64,000 bases of DNA from JBOGUF01 sp050696075 (GCA_050696075.1 JBOGUF010000126.1:71306-135305); one strand, 5' to 3'. Positions 8,665 to 17,212 are shown, counted from the stretch's first letter. Notes: generated from the letters alone by a model not told the origin. A program made the numbers and translations.

Positions 8665-9645
8665 TCACATCTTATCTGAGCGCGCAACCAACGACGTGCG
8701 CGCCGAGACCACGCCCGTCAACACCGGCTCCGCGGCCAGCATCCGCCCCAGCCCCTCCGCCAGCGATACCCGGCTCGCGAACCCCAGATCGTGACGAGCG
8801 GCCGAAACGTCGGCGCTCGAGTGCCGAATGTCGCCGGCACGCGTCGGCGCGTAGATCGGCGCCACATCGGCGCCCACCAGATCGCTCAGCGTCGCCAAGA
8901 GCGCATTGAGGGTGATCGCCTGCCCGCCCGCAACGTTGTACGCATTGCCCGCCACGCCCGCCGCCGTCGCGGCCAGCAGATTAGCCTCGACCACGTCCGA
9001 AACGTAGACGAAGTCGCGCGTCTGCTCCCCATCACCGTAGATCGTGGGGGCGATGCCGCCGCGCAGCGCGGCGAGGAAGCGCGGGATCACCGCCGCGTAA
9101 GGAGATGCCGGGTCCTGCCGCGGACCATAGACGTTGAAGTAGCGCAGAGCCACCGCCTCCAGCCCGTAGGCGCGGCTAAAGACCGCGCAGAGGTCTTCCC
9201 CGGCCTGCTTGGACGCCGCGTACGGCGAGATCGGGTCGGGCAGCATCCGCTCGTGCCTCGGCAGCTCCGGCGACTCGCCGTAGACCGCGCTGGAAGAGGC
9301 GACCACGACCCGCCGGCAGCCGGCGGCGCGCGCCGCCAGGAGGACGTTGAGCGTGCCCATCACGTTGACGGCGTAGGTGGTGGCGGGGTCGGCAACCGAG
9401 CGCGGCACCGAGATCTCGGCCGCCTGGTGGAAAACGACCTCGCGGCCGATCGCCGCCCGCTCTACGGCTGCCTTGTCCCGGACGTCGGCGCGCACCACCT
9501 CGACGTCGTCACGCACCGCATCCAGGTTGGCCGGGCAGCCGCCGGCGAGATTGTCGAGCACGCACACGCGCGCGCCGTCGCCGACCAACCGCTCGACCAG
9601 ATGCGACCCGATAAAACCCGCCCCGCCCGTCACGAGTGCCTGCAC
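8665..9645 (-). CDS. NAD-dependent sugar epimerase/dehydratase (extended SDR)
   Basis: This Rossmann-fold SDR epimerises or dehydrates a nucleotide sugar, most like UDP-glucose 4-epimerases. It begins with the NAD loop TGGAGFIGSHL, followed by VLDNLAGG, and has the catalytic SSSAVYGE serine and the YAASKQAGE tyrosine-lysine pair, then LRYFNVYGPRQDP. The GTG at 9645 places the glycine loop at residues 5-13, as in relatives. A longer frame to 9687 is open but adds sequence not typical of the family. With this start the protein has 326 residues. It probably supplies an activated sugar to the adjacent polysaccharide operon, with which it converges. Confidence 0.9.
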   Translation of the reverse strand: MQALVTGGAGFIGSHLVERLVGDGARVCVLDNLAGGCPANLDAVRDDVEVVRADVRDKAAVERAAIGREVVFHQAAEISVPRSVADPATTYAVNVMGTLNVLLAARAAGCRRVVVASSSAVYGESPELPRHERMLPDPISPYAASKQAGEDLCAVFSRAYGLEAVALRYFNVYGPRQDPASPYAAVIPRFLAALRGGIAPTIYGDGEQTRDFVYVSDVVEANLLAATAAGVAGNAYNVAGGQAITLNALLATLSDLVGADVAPIYAPTRAGDIRHSSADVSAARHDLGFASRVSLAEGLGRMLAAEPVLTGVVSARTSLVARSDKM

Positions 9646-9735
9646 AGGAAACCATCCTCGCTCGCCGGCGCTGCCGGTCCTCATCACCTTGTTCAGACAT
9701 TAATGGTACCATGACTTTCATGCTAGCCCATATGG

Positions 9736-9764
9736 TTGACCGATGCGCCAGTAAGTAGTACTAT
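9736..9764 (+). promoter_or_regulatory. Sigma70-like promoter of the Xre-type regulator gene
   Basis: TTGACC (9736-9741), a 17-base spacer and TACTAT (9759-9764) point at the regulator gene 170 bases downstream. The palindrome TAGTACTA (9756-9763) overlaps the -10 box, as in the region ahead of the polysaccharide operon. Autoregulation by the Xre protein is a reasonable inference. The leader between promoter and start is about 160 bases. Confidence 0.55.
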
Positions 9765-9931
9765 AGGGTCCCTACCACCGCATTTGCCGGCACAGCAACC
9801 GGCAGCGGCCCATGCGCCCTGACCCACGTGACCCGTCCTGGTTCGATCCCCGCCACGCGGTGCCGATCGACGGGTCCTCGCTGCACCGCGGGGGACCGCC
9901 GTGTCGTTGCGAGTGATTAGGATCGAGAAGG

Positions 9932-10222
9932 ATGTCGATGGAAACGGTAGACACAGGAGAGTTCCACGTCGCCAATTCGGGATTCCCCCAAGGCGCCGTC
10001 CTCGATAGCGCCTGGGGACTGGAAGTCGGTCTCCGCGTGCGTGAGCTACGCATGCAGCGCGACCTGACGCAGCAAGAGCTGGCCCACCTGGCGGACCTGT
10101 CGATCTCGTCCGTGTCGCGGCTGGAACGGGGGGATCGCCCGCCGACGATCCGCATGCTGCGCCGTCTGGCCGTTGTCTTCAGCATCAAACTTCAGGAGCT
10201 GCTCGGCATCGAGGAGACCTGA
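9932..10222 (+). CDS. Small Xre/Cro-type helix-turn-helix regulator
   Basis: The protein has 96 residues. After about 33 unstructured residues comes a single HTH_3 domain: VRELRMQRDLTQQELAHLAD, then the recognition region SISSVSRLERGDRPPTIRMLRRLA, ending in LQELLGI. No sensor domain is present. It stands alone between the epimerase and the GGDEF-EAL gene. It may control the surrounding surface-polysaccharide genes, because the TAGTACTA palindrome in its own promoter also occurs at the polysaccharide operon promoter; that link is untested. An ATG six bases downstream of the chosen start is an equally good initiation codon. Confidence 0.85.
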   Translation: MSMETVDTGEFHVANSGFPQGAVLDSAWGLEVGLRVRELRMQRDLTQQELAHLADLSISSVSRLERGDRPPTIRMLRRLAVVFSIKLQELLGIEET

Positions 10223-10348
10223 GTCTCGGCGCTGTTGACGCCCCGGCGGCGCCGTCCCTGAACTCCTGCTCCGGCGCTCCGCGCTGCTTCCCGCGACCGA
10301 TCACGTGCATTCACGCACCTATTGCGTGCGCCCCCCCCAAAACGACTA

Positions 10349-10377
10349 TTCAACTCGACTCCCATCCAAAGTACGAT
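10349..10377 (+). promoter_or_regulatory. Possible promoter for the GGDEF-EAL gene
   Basis: TTCAAC (10349-10354), 17 bases and TACGAT (10372-10377) lie about 70 bases before the GTG start at 10450, in a locally AT-rich stretch. Both boxes match consensus at only four of six positions. The rest of the 227-base gap holds a C8 run and a short inverted repeat around GTGCATTCACGCAC; I could not recognise a c-di-GMP riboswitch. Confidence 0.3.
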
Positions 10378-10449
10378 ATACAATCGAAGCGTTTCGTCTG
10401 TCCAACTCCGCCAACGGGGCGACGCTGCCCGACGTCAGGGGGCGGTTGG

Positions 10450-13400
10450 GTGCAACGTATGATCAGCGCGCATTACGGAGCGCGGGCTGGTTGGTGGCTC
10501 TTTGTTGCGGGAAGCGCGGCTGCCTGGCTCGGCTACTTCCTGTTGTCAGGCGTCACGCGAGGGCTCTGGCTCGGCGCGGTCGGTCTCGCCGCCGTCGTGG
10601 CAATTGTGGTCGGCACGCAACGCTACCGGCCGCGCCGCCGCGTAGCGTGGCTTCTTGTCGCCGCGAGTTTGCTCCTGATCGCCGCTGGTGATCTGATCGC
10701 TGGCGTTGATGAGGACTTCCGCGCCGCCGCCCGGTTCCCCTCCATCGCCGATGGCGTCTCCCTGGCCGGCCGCGCCGTCCTCCCCCTGGCGCTGGTCCTC
10801 ATGATCCACCGCCGCTCCCGGTATGTCGATTGGAGCGCCACCATCGACGCCGCCATTGTGGCCGCGGCCGCCGCTCTTCCGGCGTGGGTCTTCCTGGTGC
10901 AGCCCGCGACCGACGACCTGGATGTCACACGTGTGGTGCGCCTGAGCGTTTTGGCCTTCCCCCTGCTCGATGTCCTGGCGCTGGCGGTCGTGGCGCGCCT
11001 GGTGTTCGGGACCGACAAGCGGATTGCCGCCGGCGGTCTGCTCCTCGTCGGCCTCGTCGCCCTCCTGGCGGGCGACGTCGCCTACCTGACCCTCGTCCTC
11101 GACGGCACGTTTGATACCGGCCACCCCATGCACGCCGGTTGGCTCCTCATGTACTCAGCGTGCGCCGCGGCAGGACTACACCCGTCGATGCGTTGGCTGG
11201 GAGCGCCGGTCTCCGACGCGCGCTCCCGCTTCACCGCGCGGCGCCTGGTGGCGATGGCGGCGGCCTCGCTCCTTGTGCCCGCCGTCTTGGCGCTCCAGTG
11301 GCAGCGAGGTGAGCGCATCGACGTGCCGCTCTTCGCCGCCAGCGCGGCGGCGCTCTCGCTGCTTGTCATTGTCCGCGGCCACAGCCTGGCATTGGAGCAC
11401 GCCGACCGCGGCGAGGATGCGCAACGATGGCGCGGCGAGCAGCGCTTCCGCGCCCTTGTCCGGCACGCCGCGGACCTTGTGGCGATCCTCGATGGCGAGG
11501 GCGTCTTCCAGTTTGCCAGCCCGGCGGTCGAGCAGATGCTCGGGCGCCGCTCCAACGACCTCATCGGGTTGAGGTTCAGCGACCTTGTCGAGCCGGACGA
11601 GGGGGCGCGCCTCTGGTGGTTCTTTGCCGAGCTTGTCGGCGTCCCCGGGCGGCACGCCACCACCACACTGCGATTGCGGCACAAGGACGGCGATGTGCGG
11701 GTCCTCGAGCTATCGGCCACGAACCTGCTGGCCACGCCGGAAGTGGGCGGAGTCGTCATCAACGCCCGCGACATCAGCGAGCGCGAGCGCACCGTCATGC
11801 GGCCGAGTCAGACCGCGTCCAAGTATCAAACGCTCATCGAGCAAATCCCGGTCATCACCTACATTGGGGCGCTCGATCCGCGGAATGTGCGGGATTGGAC
11901 GCTGCTCCACGTCAGTCCGCAAGTGGAAACGCTGCTCGGCTACTCGGTGGACGAGTATGTGGGCGGCCCTCGGCTCTGGCGACAATCCATCCATCCCGAT
12001 GACCGTGAGCGAGTCACGGCCGACGAGGCCCGCACCGCGCGCACCGGCGAGCCGATCCGCGTCGAGTACCGCGTGCTCGCCTCCGATGGGCGGGTCGTCT
12101 GGGTGCGCGACGAGGCGGTGCTGATCGGCGACGAGGCGGGAGAGCCGATCTATTGGCATGGGGTGATCTTCGACATCACCGAGCGCAAGCGGTTCGAGGA
12201 CGCGCTGACTCACCAGGCGTTCCACGACCCGCTGACGGGTCTGCCCAATCGGGCGCTGTTCCTGGATCGCCTCACCCACGCCTTCGAGGCGTCCCGGCGC
12301 CGGAACCGGGCGCTCGCGGTCCTCTTCATGGACCTCAATGGGTTCAAACTGATCAACGACAGCCTCGGCCACGATGCCGGGGACCGCGCCCTCGTGCTGG
12401 TCGCGCGTCGCCTGGAGCAGTGCCGGCGCCCCGGCGATACCCTCGCCCGGTTCGGCGGTGACGAGTTTGCCTTGCTGCTCGAAGAGATCGCCGACGCCCG
12501 CGGGGCGCTCACGGTGACGGAACGGATCGCCGAAACGCTGCGGGAACCGCTGGCGATCGAGGGCCAAGAAGTGGTCATCAGTGTCAGCGTCGGCATCGCC
12601 GTCAGCGTCGCCGACCACGAGGATCCCGGCGACATTCTGCGCGAGGCGGACGCCGCCATGTACGAGGCCAAGCGGACCCAGGCCGGCTGCGCGATCTTCG
12701 ACGACCGGATGACCGAGCATGCGCGGACGCGGCTGCAGCTGGAAGCGGACCTGCGACGCGCGGTGGCGGGTGATGAACTGCGGCTCGCCTATCAGCCGGT
12801 GGTGGAGTTGGCGACAGGTCGCATCGTCGAGATCGAGGCGTTGGTGCGGTGGGCCCATCCGGAACACGGGACGCTTTTGCCGCCAGTCTTTGTCCCTCTG
12901 GCGGAGGAGACGGGGCTGATCGAACCGATGGGCCGCTGGGTGCTCGAGACGGCGTGCCGCCAGGCCATGACCTGGCAGGGAGACGACCTGGGAGATCCGC
13001 CGGTCGTGGCGGTAAACCTCTCCGCGCGGCAGCTTGGGCGCCCCGCGCTGATTGAGGACGTGACCCAGGCGCTGGAGGCGAGCAATCTCGATCCCCGGCG
13101 CTTGAAGCTGGAGGTGACAGAGAGCACGGCCATGGCAGAGGAAGGGGCGATCACGATGATGCGCGCTCTGAAGGCGCTCGGCGTGCAATTGGCCCTCGAC
13201 GACTTCGGGACCGGCTACTCGGGCTTGAGTGTCCTCAAGCGTTTCCCACTCGACGACCTGAAACTCGATCGCACCTTTGTCGCCGGGATCGGGCGGGATG
13301 CGGGCGACACCGCGATCGTCGCCGCGGTGGTGGCATTCGCCCAGGCATTGGAGCTGCGTGTGACCGCGGAAGGGATCGAGACGGCGGCGCAGGTCACCGC

Positions 13401-13533
13401 GGTGCGCGAACTAGGCTGCGAGCGCGCCCAGGGTTTCTACTTTGCCCGGCCTTTGACGGGCGAGGCGCTCACCGCCTTGCTCGATCGCGGTCTCGCAATG
13501 ACCGACCTGGCGTCGGCCAGGCTTCTGAGCTGA
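10450..13533 (+). CDS. Membrane PAS-PAS-GGDEF-EAL cyclic-di-GMP signalling protein
   Basis: The 1027-residue protein makes and/or degrades cyclic di-GMP. About eight to nine hydrophobic segments fill residues 15-300. A PAS domain follows at about 331-450 (LVRHAADLVAILDGEGVFQF) and a second at about 457-580. The GGDEF domain (about 590-745) has an intact GGDEF motif at 669-673 and an RxxD inhibitory site (RPGD) five residues before it, so cyclase activity with product feedback is expected. The EAL domain (about 760-1015) has EAL at 796-798 and DDFGTGYSGL, so phosphodiesterase activity is also possible. It lies in a polysaccharide locus, a usual target of c-di-GMP. The GTG start precedes an ATG three codons later. 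Confidence 0.92.
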   Translation: MQRMISAHYGARAGWWLFVAGSAAAWLGYFLLSGVTRGLWLGAVGLAAVVAIVVGTQRYRPRRRVAWLLVAASLLLIAAGDLIAGVDEDFRAAARFPSIADGVSLAGRAVLPLALVLMIHRRSRYVDWSATIDAAIVAAAAALPAWVFLVQPATDDLDVTRVVRLSVLAFPLLDVLALAVVARLVFGTDKRIAAGGLLLVGLVALLAGDVAYLTLVLDGTFDTGHPMHAGWLLMYSACAAAGLHPSMRWLGAPVSDARSRFTARRLVAMAAASLLVPAVLALQWQRGERIDVPLFAASAAALSLLVIVRGHSLALEHADRGEDAQRWRGEQRFRALVRHAADLVAILDGEGVFQFASPAVEQMLGRRSNDLIGLRFSDLVEPDEGARLWWFFAELVGVPGRHATTTLRLRHKDGDVRVLELSATNLLATPEVGGVVINARDISERERTVMRPSQTASKYQTLIEQIPVITYIGALDPRNVRDWTLLHVSPQVETLLGYSVDEYVGGPRLWRQSIHPDDRERVTADEARTARTGEPIRVEYRVLASDGRVVWVRDEAVLIGDEAGEPIYWHGVIFDITERKRFEDALTHQAFHDPLTGLPNRALFLDRLTHAFEASRRRNRALAVLFMDLNGFKLINDSLGHDAGDRALVLVARRLEQCRRPGDTLARFGGDEFALLLEEIADARGALTVTERIAETLREPLAIEGQEVVISVSVGIAVSVADHEDPGDILREADAAMYEAKRTQAGCAIFDDRMTEHARTRLQLEADLRRAVAGDELRLAYQPVVELATGRIVEIEALVRWAHPEHGTLLPPVFVPLAEETGLIEPMGRWVLETACRQAMTWQGDDLGDPPVVAVNLSARQLGRPALIEDVTQALEASNLDPRRLKLEVTESTAMAEEGAITMMRALKALGVQLALDDFGTGYSGLSVLKRFPLDDLKLDRTFVAGIGRDAGDTAIVAAVVAFAQALELRVTAEGIETAAQVTAVRELGCERAQGFYFARPLTGEALTALLDRGLAMTDLASARLLS

Positions 13534-13642
13534 CCGGCGGACGACAACCAATCCCCCCGATTCCTGCTCCCCCTTCATCGACATCGGTCCCCACGTGCCG
13601 CCTACTGGAGACCCGACGTGGCGAACCTCCGCGGCGCGTGGT

Positions 13643-13720
13643 CTACGACCACTTGACGTTGGACCACTTGACGTTGGACCACTTCACGTTGGACCACTTC
13701 ACGTTCGCCCAGATTCGCAT
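13643..13720 (-). CDS. 25-residue NVKWS-repeat micropeptide, novel
   Basis: An ORF from ATG at 13720 to TAG at 13643 encodes MRIWA followed by exactly four NVKWS pentapeptides. A strong Shine-Dalgarno (GGAAGGAG) lies ten bases before the ATG, and a near-perfect sigma70 promoter lies about 215 bases upstream on the same strand. The four repeat codon blocks differ only at synonymous third positions (GTG/GTC, TCC/TCG), so the peptide has been kept while DNA drifted slightly. No export signal or known domain is present. Every Trp except the last is followed by X-Asn (WAN, WSN, WSN, WSN). No processing enzyme was found nearby. The function is unknown; a bioactive or modified peptide, or a regulatory leader peptide, are options. 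A non-coding tandem repeat remains possible. Confidence 0.5.
   Translation of the reverse strand: MRIWANVKWSNVKWSNVKWSNVKWS
13647..13706. repeat. Four 15-bp tandem repeats
   Basis: Unit GACCACTTGACGTTG occurs at 13647, 13662, 13677 and 13692, the last two with C for G in the middle and the last ending in C. Fifteen bases equal five codons, so on the minus strand it encodes repeating NVKWS. There are no spacers, so this is not a CRISPR array. Confidence 0.95.
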
Positions 13721-13934
13721 GGTGCTTCCGCTCCTTCCTGTTGGTTGATCGCTCGTACAAACTGTGATCGCCGTCCCTACCGCAACGCCGACCCCCTCTT
13801 GCCCCGTCCCCCCCGCCCTGTCTCCTTTCCGATGCTCCCGTGTTCGAAGCTAGACAGTCGTCCACCGGCGCGGTTGCGTTGCATCAGCGGATATCAGCGG
13901 TGCGACCGACCTATCGCAAGGGCGATCCTAGGTG

Positions 13935-13963
13935 AATATAGCACGATGATCCCGGACCGTCAA
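13935..13963 (-). promoter_or_regulatory. Sigma70-like promoter reading toward the NVKWS peptide gene
   Basis: On the minus strand TTGACG (13963-13958), exactly 17 bases, then TATATT (13940-13935). This predicts a transcript starting near 13927 with a leader of about 205 bases before the micropeptide start at 13720. The leader holds a long G-rich run but no longer convincing gene. Another TAGTACTA palindrome lies at 13999-14006, just upstream of the -35 box. The 380-base stretch 13721-14099 has no other gene that I can support. Confidence 0.55.
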
Positions 13964-14099
13964 GCACCTATCTCCTGAACGTACTGTGCTGAACGGGCTA
14001 GTACTATTTGCCGTGTAGCGCCCGCAACCGTGTCCGAATGACCCGTCGGCGTCGCGGTGACGCGCCGCGGGATACCTGGCCGGCCGCGGCGCGCCCGGT

Positions 14100-15932
14100 T
14101 CAGCGACGTTCGGGCGCCAAGGGAATGTCCGCGTCGGTGAGCACCCGCGCCATGTCGGCGACGGACAGGTATACCCCCTGCTCCTCGCCGGCCGTGGCGT
14201 TGAATTCAGCGAGGCCCGCCACCTCTCCGTCCCACTGAAACCGGCTGTCGGCTCGATCTGGCTCAGGGTACCAATAGCGGTTGTGCGCGCCGCGGTTATA
14301 CGAGGCCGGAACGAAAAGGACGCTCGCGAGGCCGCCGCCCTCGACCCAGGCCAGGGTATGGCCGTCGTCGGCCGCGACAATGACGTTGCCGTGGACATAG
14401 TTCCCCATCACCGCGTTCCACTCCGGGAAACGGTCGGTTGCCGTGATCGCGATTCCGTCCGCGTTCCAGGCGACGGTGTTGGCATAGACTTCGGTGTGGC
14501 TGCTGTTGGCCAGCAAGATGCCCGCGCTGCTCACCCAGTCCGGATGGCCCCAGCCATTTTCCCAGACGGCGTTGCCGAAGATCCGGCCGCCCCGCCCCAT
14601 CTCGTAGAGGATCCCACCGTTGGCGCGATTGTGGTGGACGCGGTTGTTGCTGATGACCCAGTCGTGACAGTCGTAATCGCACCAGATGCCGGGACCGTCG
14701 TTGTGGTCTGACCTATTGCCGTCGACGATGATGCGGTCGCCGCGGGTTCCCTTCAGCCCGCCCGCTTCCCAGAATGGGTCGGCGCCCTCGGTGTTGTTAT
14801 GGTGCAGGTGGTTGCCGTGGATCAGCATGTCGTCACCGCCGAGGCTGACGCCCAGGATCCCTCCACGGCTGATGTCGTTGTCGATCAGTTGGTGACCGAT
14901 GCCGGTCAAGCGGATATTCGCTCCATGGGCGTCGGAGAGCATGTTGCCCGCAACCACCCAGTTATCGTGTTCGGGCCCGTTCCAGATCGCCCCCTCCTGG
15001 TAAGGCGTCGCCGCGTGCCGCATGCGAAAGCCTCGGATCGTCACGTCGCCCGCCGCGCCGATAATCCACCGCTCGCGGGTCGTCACCTCGACGACCTGCC
15101 CCGTCGGCTCGTCGGCCAGGACCACCCGGCGCGCACTGTCGACGGCGAACTGACCGCTCGTCGGGTTCGCCGCCACCTGCGTCAGCGGCCGGCCGTCGAC
15201 GAAGACTTGCGCCGGCCACTGGCAGCGGCTGGTCCCCGCCTGGCAGACGCCGGCGATCGTGAACGGCGGCAGGGTTCCCCGCACCCAATATCCGTCGCTC
15301 TCGGTCCAGCCAGTCCAGACATCGCTGCCGCGGAGCTCGGCCAAGCCCTGGCCGTCGAGGGTGAGCGGCTTGGCGATGGTGACCGTCTCGCGGTAGACGC
15401 ACGGCGGCACCTTGATCACCGCGCCCGCCGCGGCCGCGTCGACCAGCGCCTGCATCGTCGTCGGGCAGTCTCCGCCCGTCGTCGCAATCGCGCTCGGGTC
15501 GAAGCTGCCCGCCGGTTCGGGCGGCCGGGTATCATCGCCAGCCGGTTTGACTTCGAGTGATACCGATGCGCTGATGGGACGATCGGCGTGGGAATCGGCG
15601 GTCACGCGGGCGGTGATGACGTAGCTTCCTCGAGGGACGTGCGGAATCGTGACCGTTGCGAAGAGGGCGCCCGCGCTGTCCGTGGGGAAGGTGGCGAGCA
15701 CGCTGCCGTCGACCCACACCAGGGCCCCCTCTGCCTCGGGCGGAAACCCCCAGCCGATGGCTGTCAGCGTGCTCCCCGCGGACGCCGTGCTCTCGCCGAG
15801 TCGCACCACCGGCGCGGCCGCCATGCGGCGGCTCAAGGTCGCGATCAAGACCAAGACGAGGGTGACGACGAGCGCAACCGCGGCCAGCCTAGCCCATACG
15901 TCCTTGTTTTGCAGCCATCGATATGACTCCAT
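14100..15932 (-). CDS. Membrane-anchored parallel beta-helix (right-handed) surface protein
   Basis: From the ATG at 15932 the protein has 610 residues. Residues 12-32 are one hydrophobic anchor (WARLAAVALVVTLVLVLIATL), so the bulk is extracellular. Residues 45-140 look like an Ig-like domain (STLTAIGWGFPPEA, SYVITARVTADS). From about 165 on there is a pectate-lyase-like parallel beta-helix: TTMQALVDAAAAGAVIKVPP, then repeated short strands such as NMLSDAHGANIRL, NRSDHNDGPGIWC, NRVHHNRANGGILYE, ANTVAWNADGIAI. Such folds in polysaccharide loci are often lyases, epimerases or hydrolases of the glycan, but no catalytic set is certain. A longer frame to 15998 is open; 15932 begins at the anchor. 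It is divergent from the LCP gene. Confidence 0.8.
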   Translation of the reverse strand: MESYRWLQNKDVWARLAAVALVVTLVLVLIATLSRRMAAAPVVRLGESTASAGSTLTAIGWGFPPEAEGALVWVDGSVLATFPTDSAGALFATVTIPHVPRGSYVITARVTADSHADRPISASVSLEVKPAGDDTRPPEPAGSFDPSAIATTGGDCPTTMQALVDAAAAGAVIKVPPCVYRETVTIAKPLTLDGQGLAELRGSDVWTGWTESDGYWVRGTLPPFTIAGVCQAGTSRCQWPAQVFVDGRPLTQVAANPTSGQFAVDSARRVVLADEPTGQVVEVTTRERWIIGAAGDVTIRGFRMRHAATPYQEGAIWNGPEHDNWVVAGNMLSDAHGANIRLTGIGHQLIDNDISRGGILGVSLGGDDMLIHGNHLHHNNTEGADPFWEAGGLKGTRGDRIIVDGNRSDHNDGPGIWCDYDCHDWVISNNRVHHNRANGGILYEMGRGGRIFGNAVWENGWGHPDWVSSAGILLANSSHTEVYANTVAWNADGIAITATDRFPEWNAVMGNYVHGNVIVAADDGHTLAWVEGGGLASVLFVPASYNRGAHNRYWYPEPDRADSRFQWDGEVAGLAEFNATAGEEQGVYLSVADMARVLTDADIPLAPERR

Positions 15933-16003
15933 AGTACCCCATGACGCATAGGAAGCATATGCTATACTGGCCCGGCGAGTAAAGGCAGAGAAAGGCAATT
16001 CCG

Positions 16004-17212
16004 ATGACGACGGGGGCGATCTCTCAGGCTACTTGCCGCCGCGGCGCCGTGCCCCGCTGCGGCTGTGGGACAGCGCTCGGCCAGGCCGCGCCGCCCGATA
16101 CGACGGCGATTCCCAATCGTCCGCATCTCCGGCTGGCGCGTCGCTGGTTTCGACGCCCGATTGTGCTCGTCTCGCTGGGCGTCCTGCTCTTGCTGGTCGG
16201 GATGGTTGGCTTCCTGTTGATCCAGGCCGGATCGACCGTGGTTACGCTGCGGCAGATCAGCACCCCGCCCGCCGCCCTCTCGGGCGCCGCCCTCGGCGGC
16301 AAGCCCGAGACGATGATCGACACCTCGGCGGCGCGGGTGAGCGCCGATTCTAGCGACGATGACAGGGGATGGTGGAACCGTGCGCGCGGGGTCGCGGCGG
16401 GCGCCGCGGACGTGACGGAAGGCGCCGTCGTTGCGGTCGGCATCAAGGATGAGCCGCCGCCGCGGACGATGACCATCCTCCTCATGGGGGTTGACGCGCG
16501 GCCGGACGAGGAGATTGACGTCGGTGTCCGACCGGATGCCCTGGCGGTCCTCCACCTCAACGCGGAAACCGGCAGTTGCCGATTGCTTGCTATTCCTCGT
16601 GACAGCCGCGTCGAGCTGCCCGGCTACGGGCTCACCAAGGTCAACCATGCCCTCGCGGTCGGCGGCATCCCGTACCAACGCCAAGTCGTGGAGCAGTTCC
16701 TCGGCATCACGCTCGATCACTACGGCCTCATCGACTTCGGCGGCCTCACAACCCTCGTCGATGCCGTCGGCGGCGTGACGATCTCCGTGCCGGAGGCGTT
16801 TACCTCGCGCGGGGTTACCTTCGCGGCCGGCGAGCAGACGCTCGACGGCACGCAAGCATTGGAGTACGCCCGGTACCGCGGCGGACCGGACGGCGACTTC
16901 GGCCGCATCCGGCGCCAGCAGCAGGTCATCGTGGCCCTCATCGAGGCGGCCGCCGGCCGCAACCCACTACGCGACGTCAACGAGGTGCTGCCGGCCTTGC
17001 GCGATCACATCCGCACCGACCTCACCCCGGTCGACCTCATGGGCATCGCCCTGCGCTACCGCGAGACGTGCACCGACCAGACGATCTCGATGGGCATGCT
17101 CGACGGCACGGTCGCGACCTTCCACGACCCACTCTTGCACATGGACCTGTCATACGTCGTGGTCGACGAGGCCGAAGTCCGCCGCAAGGTGGCCGCGCTC
17201 CTGGATGAGTAA
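16004..17212 (+). CDS. LytR-CpsA-Psr (LCP) family glycan ligase
   Basis: LCP enzymes transfer lipid-linked glycans to the cell wall or another envelope acceptor. The protein has 402 residues with a basic N-terminus, one transmembrane helix at about 53-74 (VLVSLGVLLLLVGMVGFLLI), a spacer, then the LCP domain from about residue 155. The domain has MTILLMGVDARPDE, RPDALAVLHLN, IPRDSRVELPGYGLTKVNHA with the conserved phosphate-binding arginine, and LEYARYRGGPDGDFGRIRRQQQ. It ends the polysaccharide locus and probably attaches the finished polymer. It shares a 71-base divergent promoter region with the beta-helix protein; a palindrome AGCATATGCT lies at 15954-15963. Confidence 0.92.
   Translation: MTTGAISQATCRRGAVPRCGCGTALGQAAPPDTTAIPNRPHLRLARRWFRRPIVLVSLGVLLLLVGMVGFLLIQAGSTVVTLRQISTPPAALSGAALGGKPETMIDTSAARVSADSSDDDRGWWNRARGVAAGAADVTEGAVVAVGIKDEPPPRTMTILLMGVDARPDEEIDVGVRPDALAVLHLNAETGSCRLLAIPRDSRVELPGYGLTKVNHALAVGGIPYQRQVVEQFLGITLDHYGLIDFGGLTTLVDAVGGVTISVPEAFTSRGVTFAAGEQTLDGTQALEYARYRGGPDGDFGRIRRQQQVIVALIEAAAGRNPLRDVNEVLPALRDHIRTDLTPVDLMGIALRYRETCTDQTISMGMLDGTVATFHDPLLHMDLSYVVVDEAEVRRKVAALLDE

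Noticed and set aside
9838..9856. TGGTTCGATCCCC resembling a tRNA T-loop
   Set aside because: The flanking bases do not form the five-pair stem and no acceptor stem is found.
10223..10449. Riboswitch (c-di-GMP class) ahead of the GGDEF-EAL gene
   Set aside because: No GEMM-like conserved core could be found; only a short GTGCATTCACGCAC symmetry and a C run are present.
11710..13188. 492-codon minus-strand frame within the GGDEF-EAL gene
   Set aside because: Antisense shadow without recognisable domain.
13647..13706. Short tandem repeats as a CRISPR array
   Set aside because: Units are 15 bases, directly joined without spacers, and no cas gene is present.
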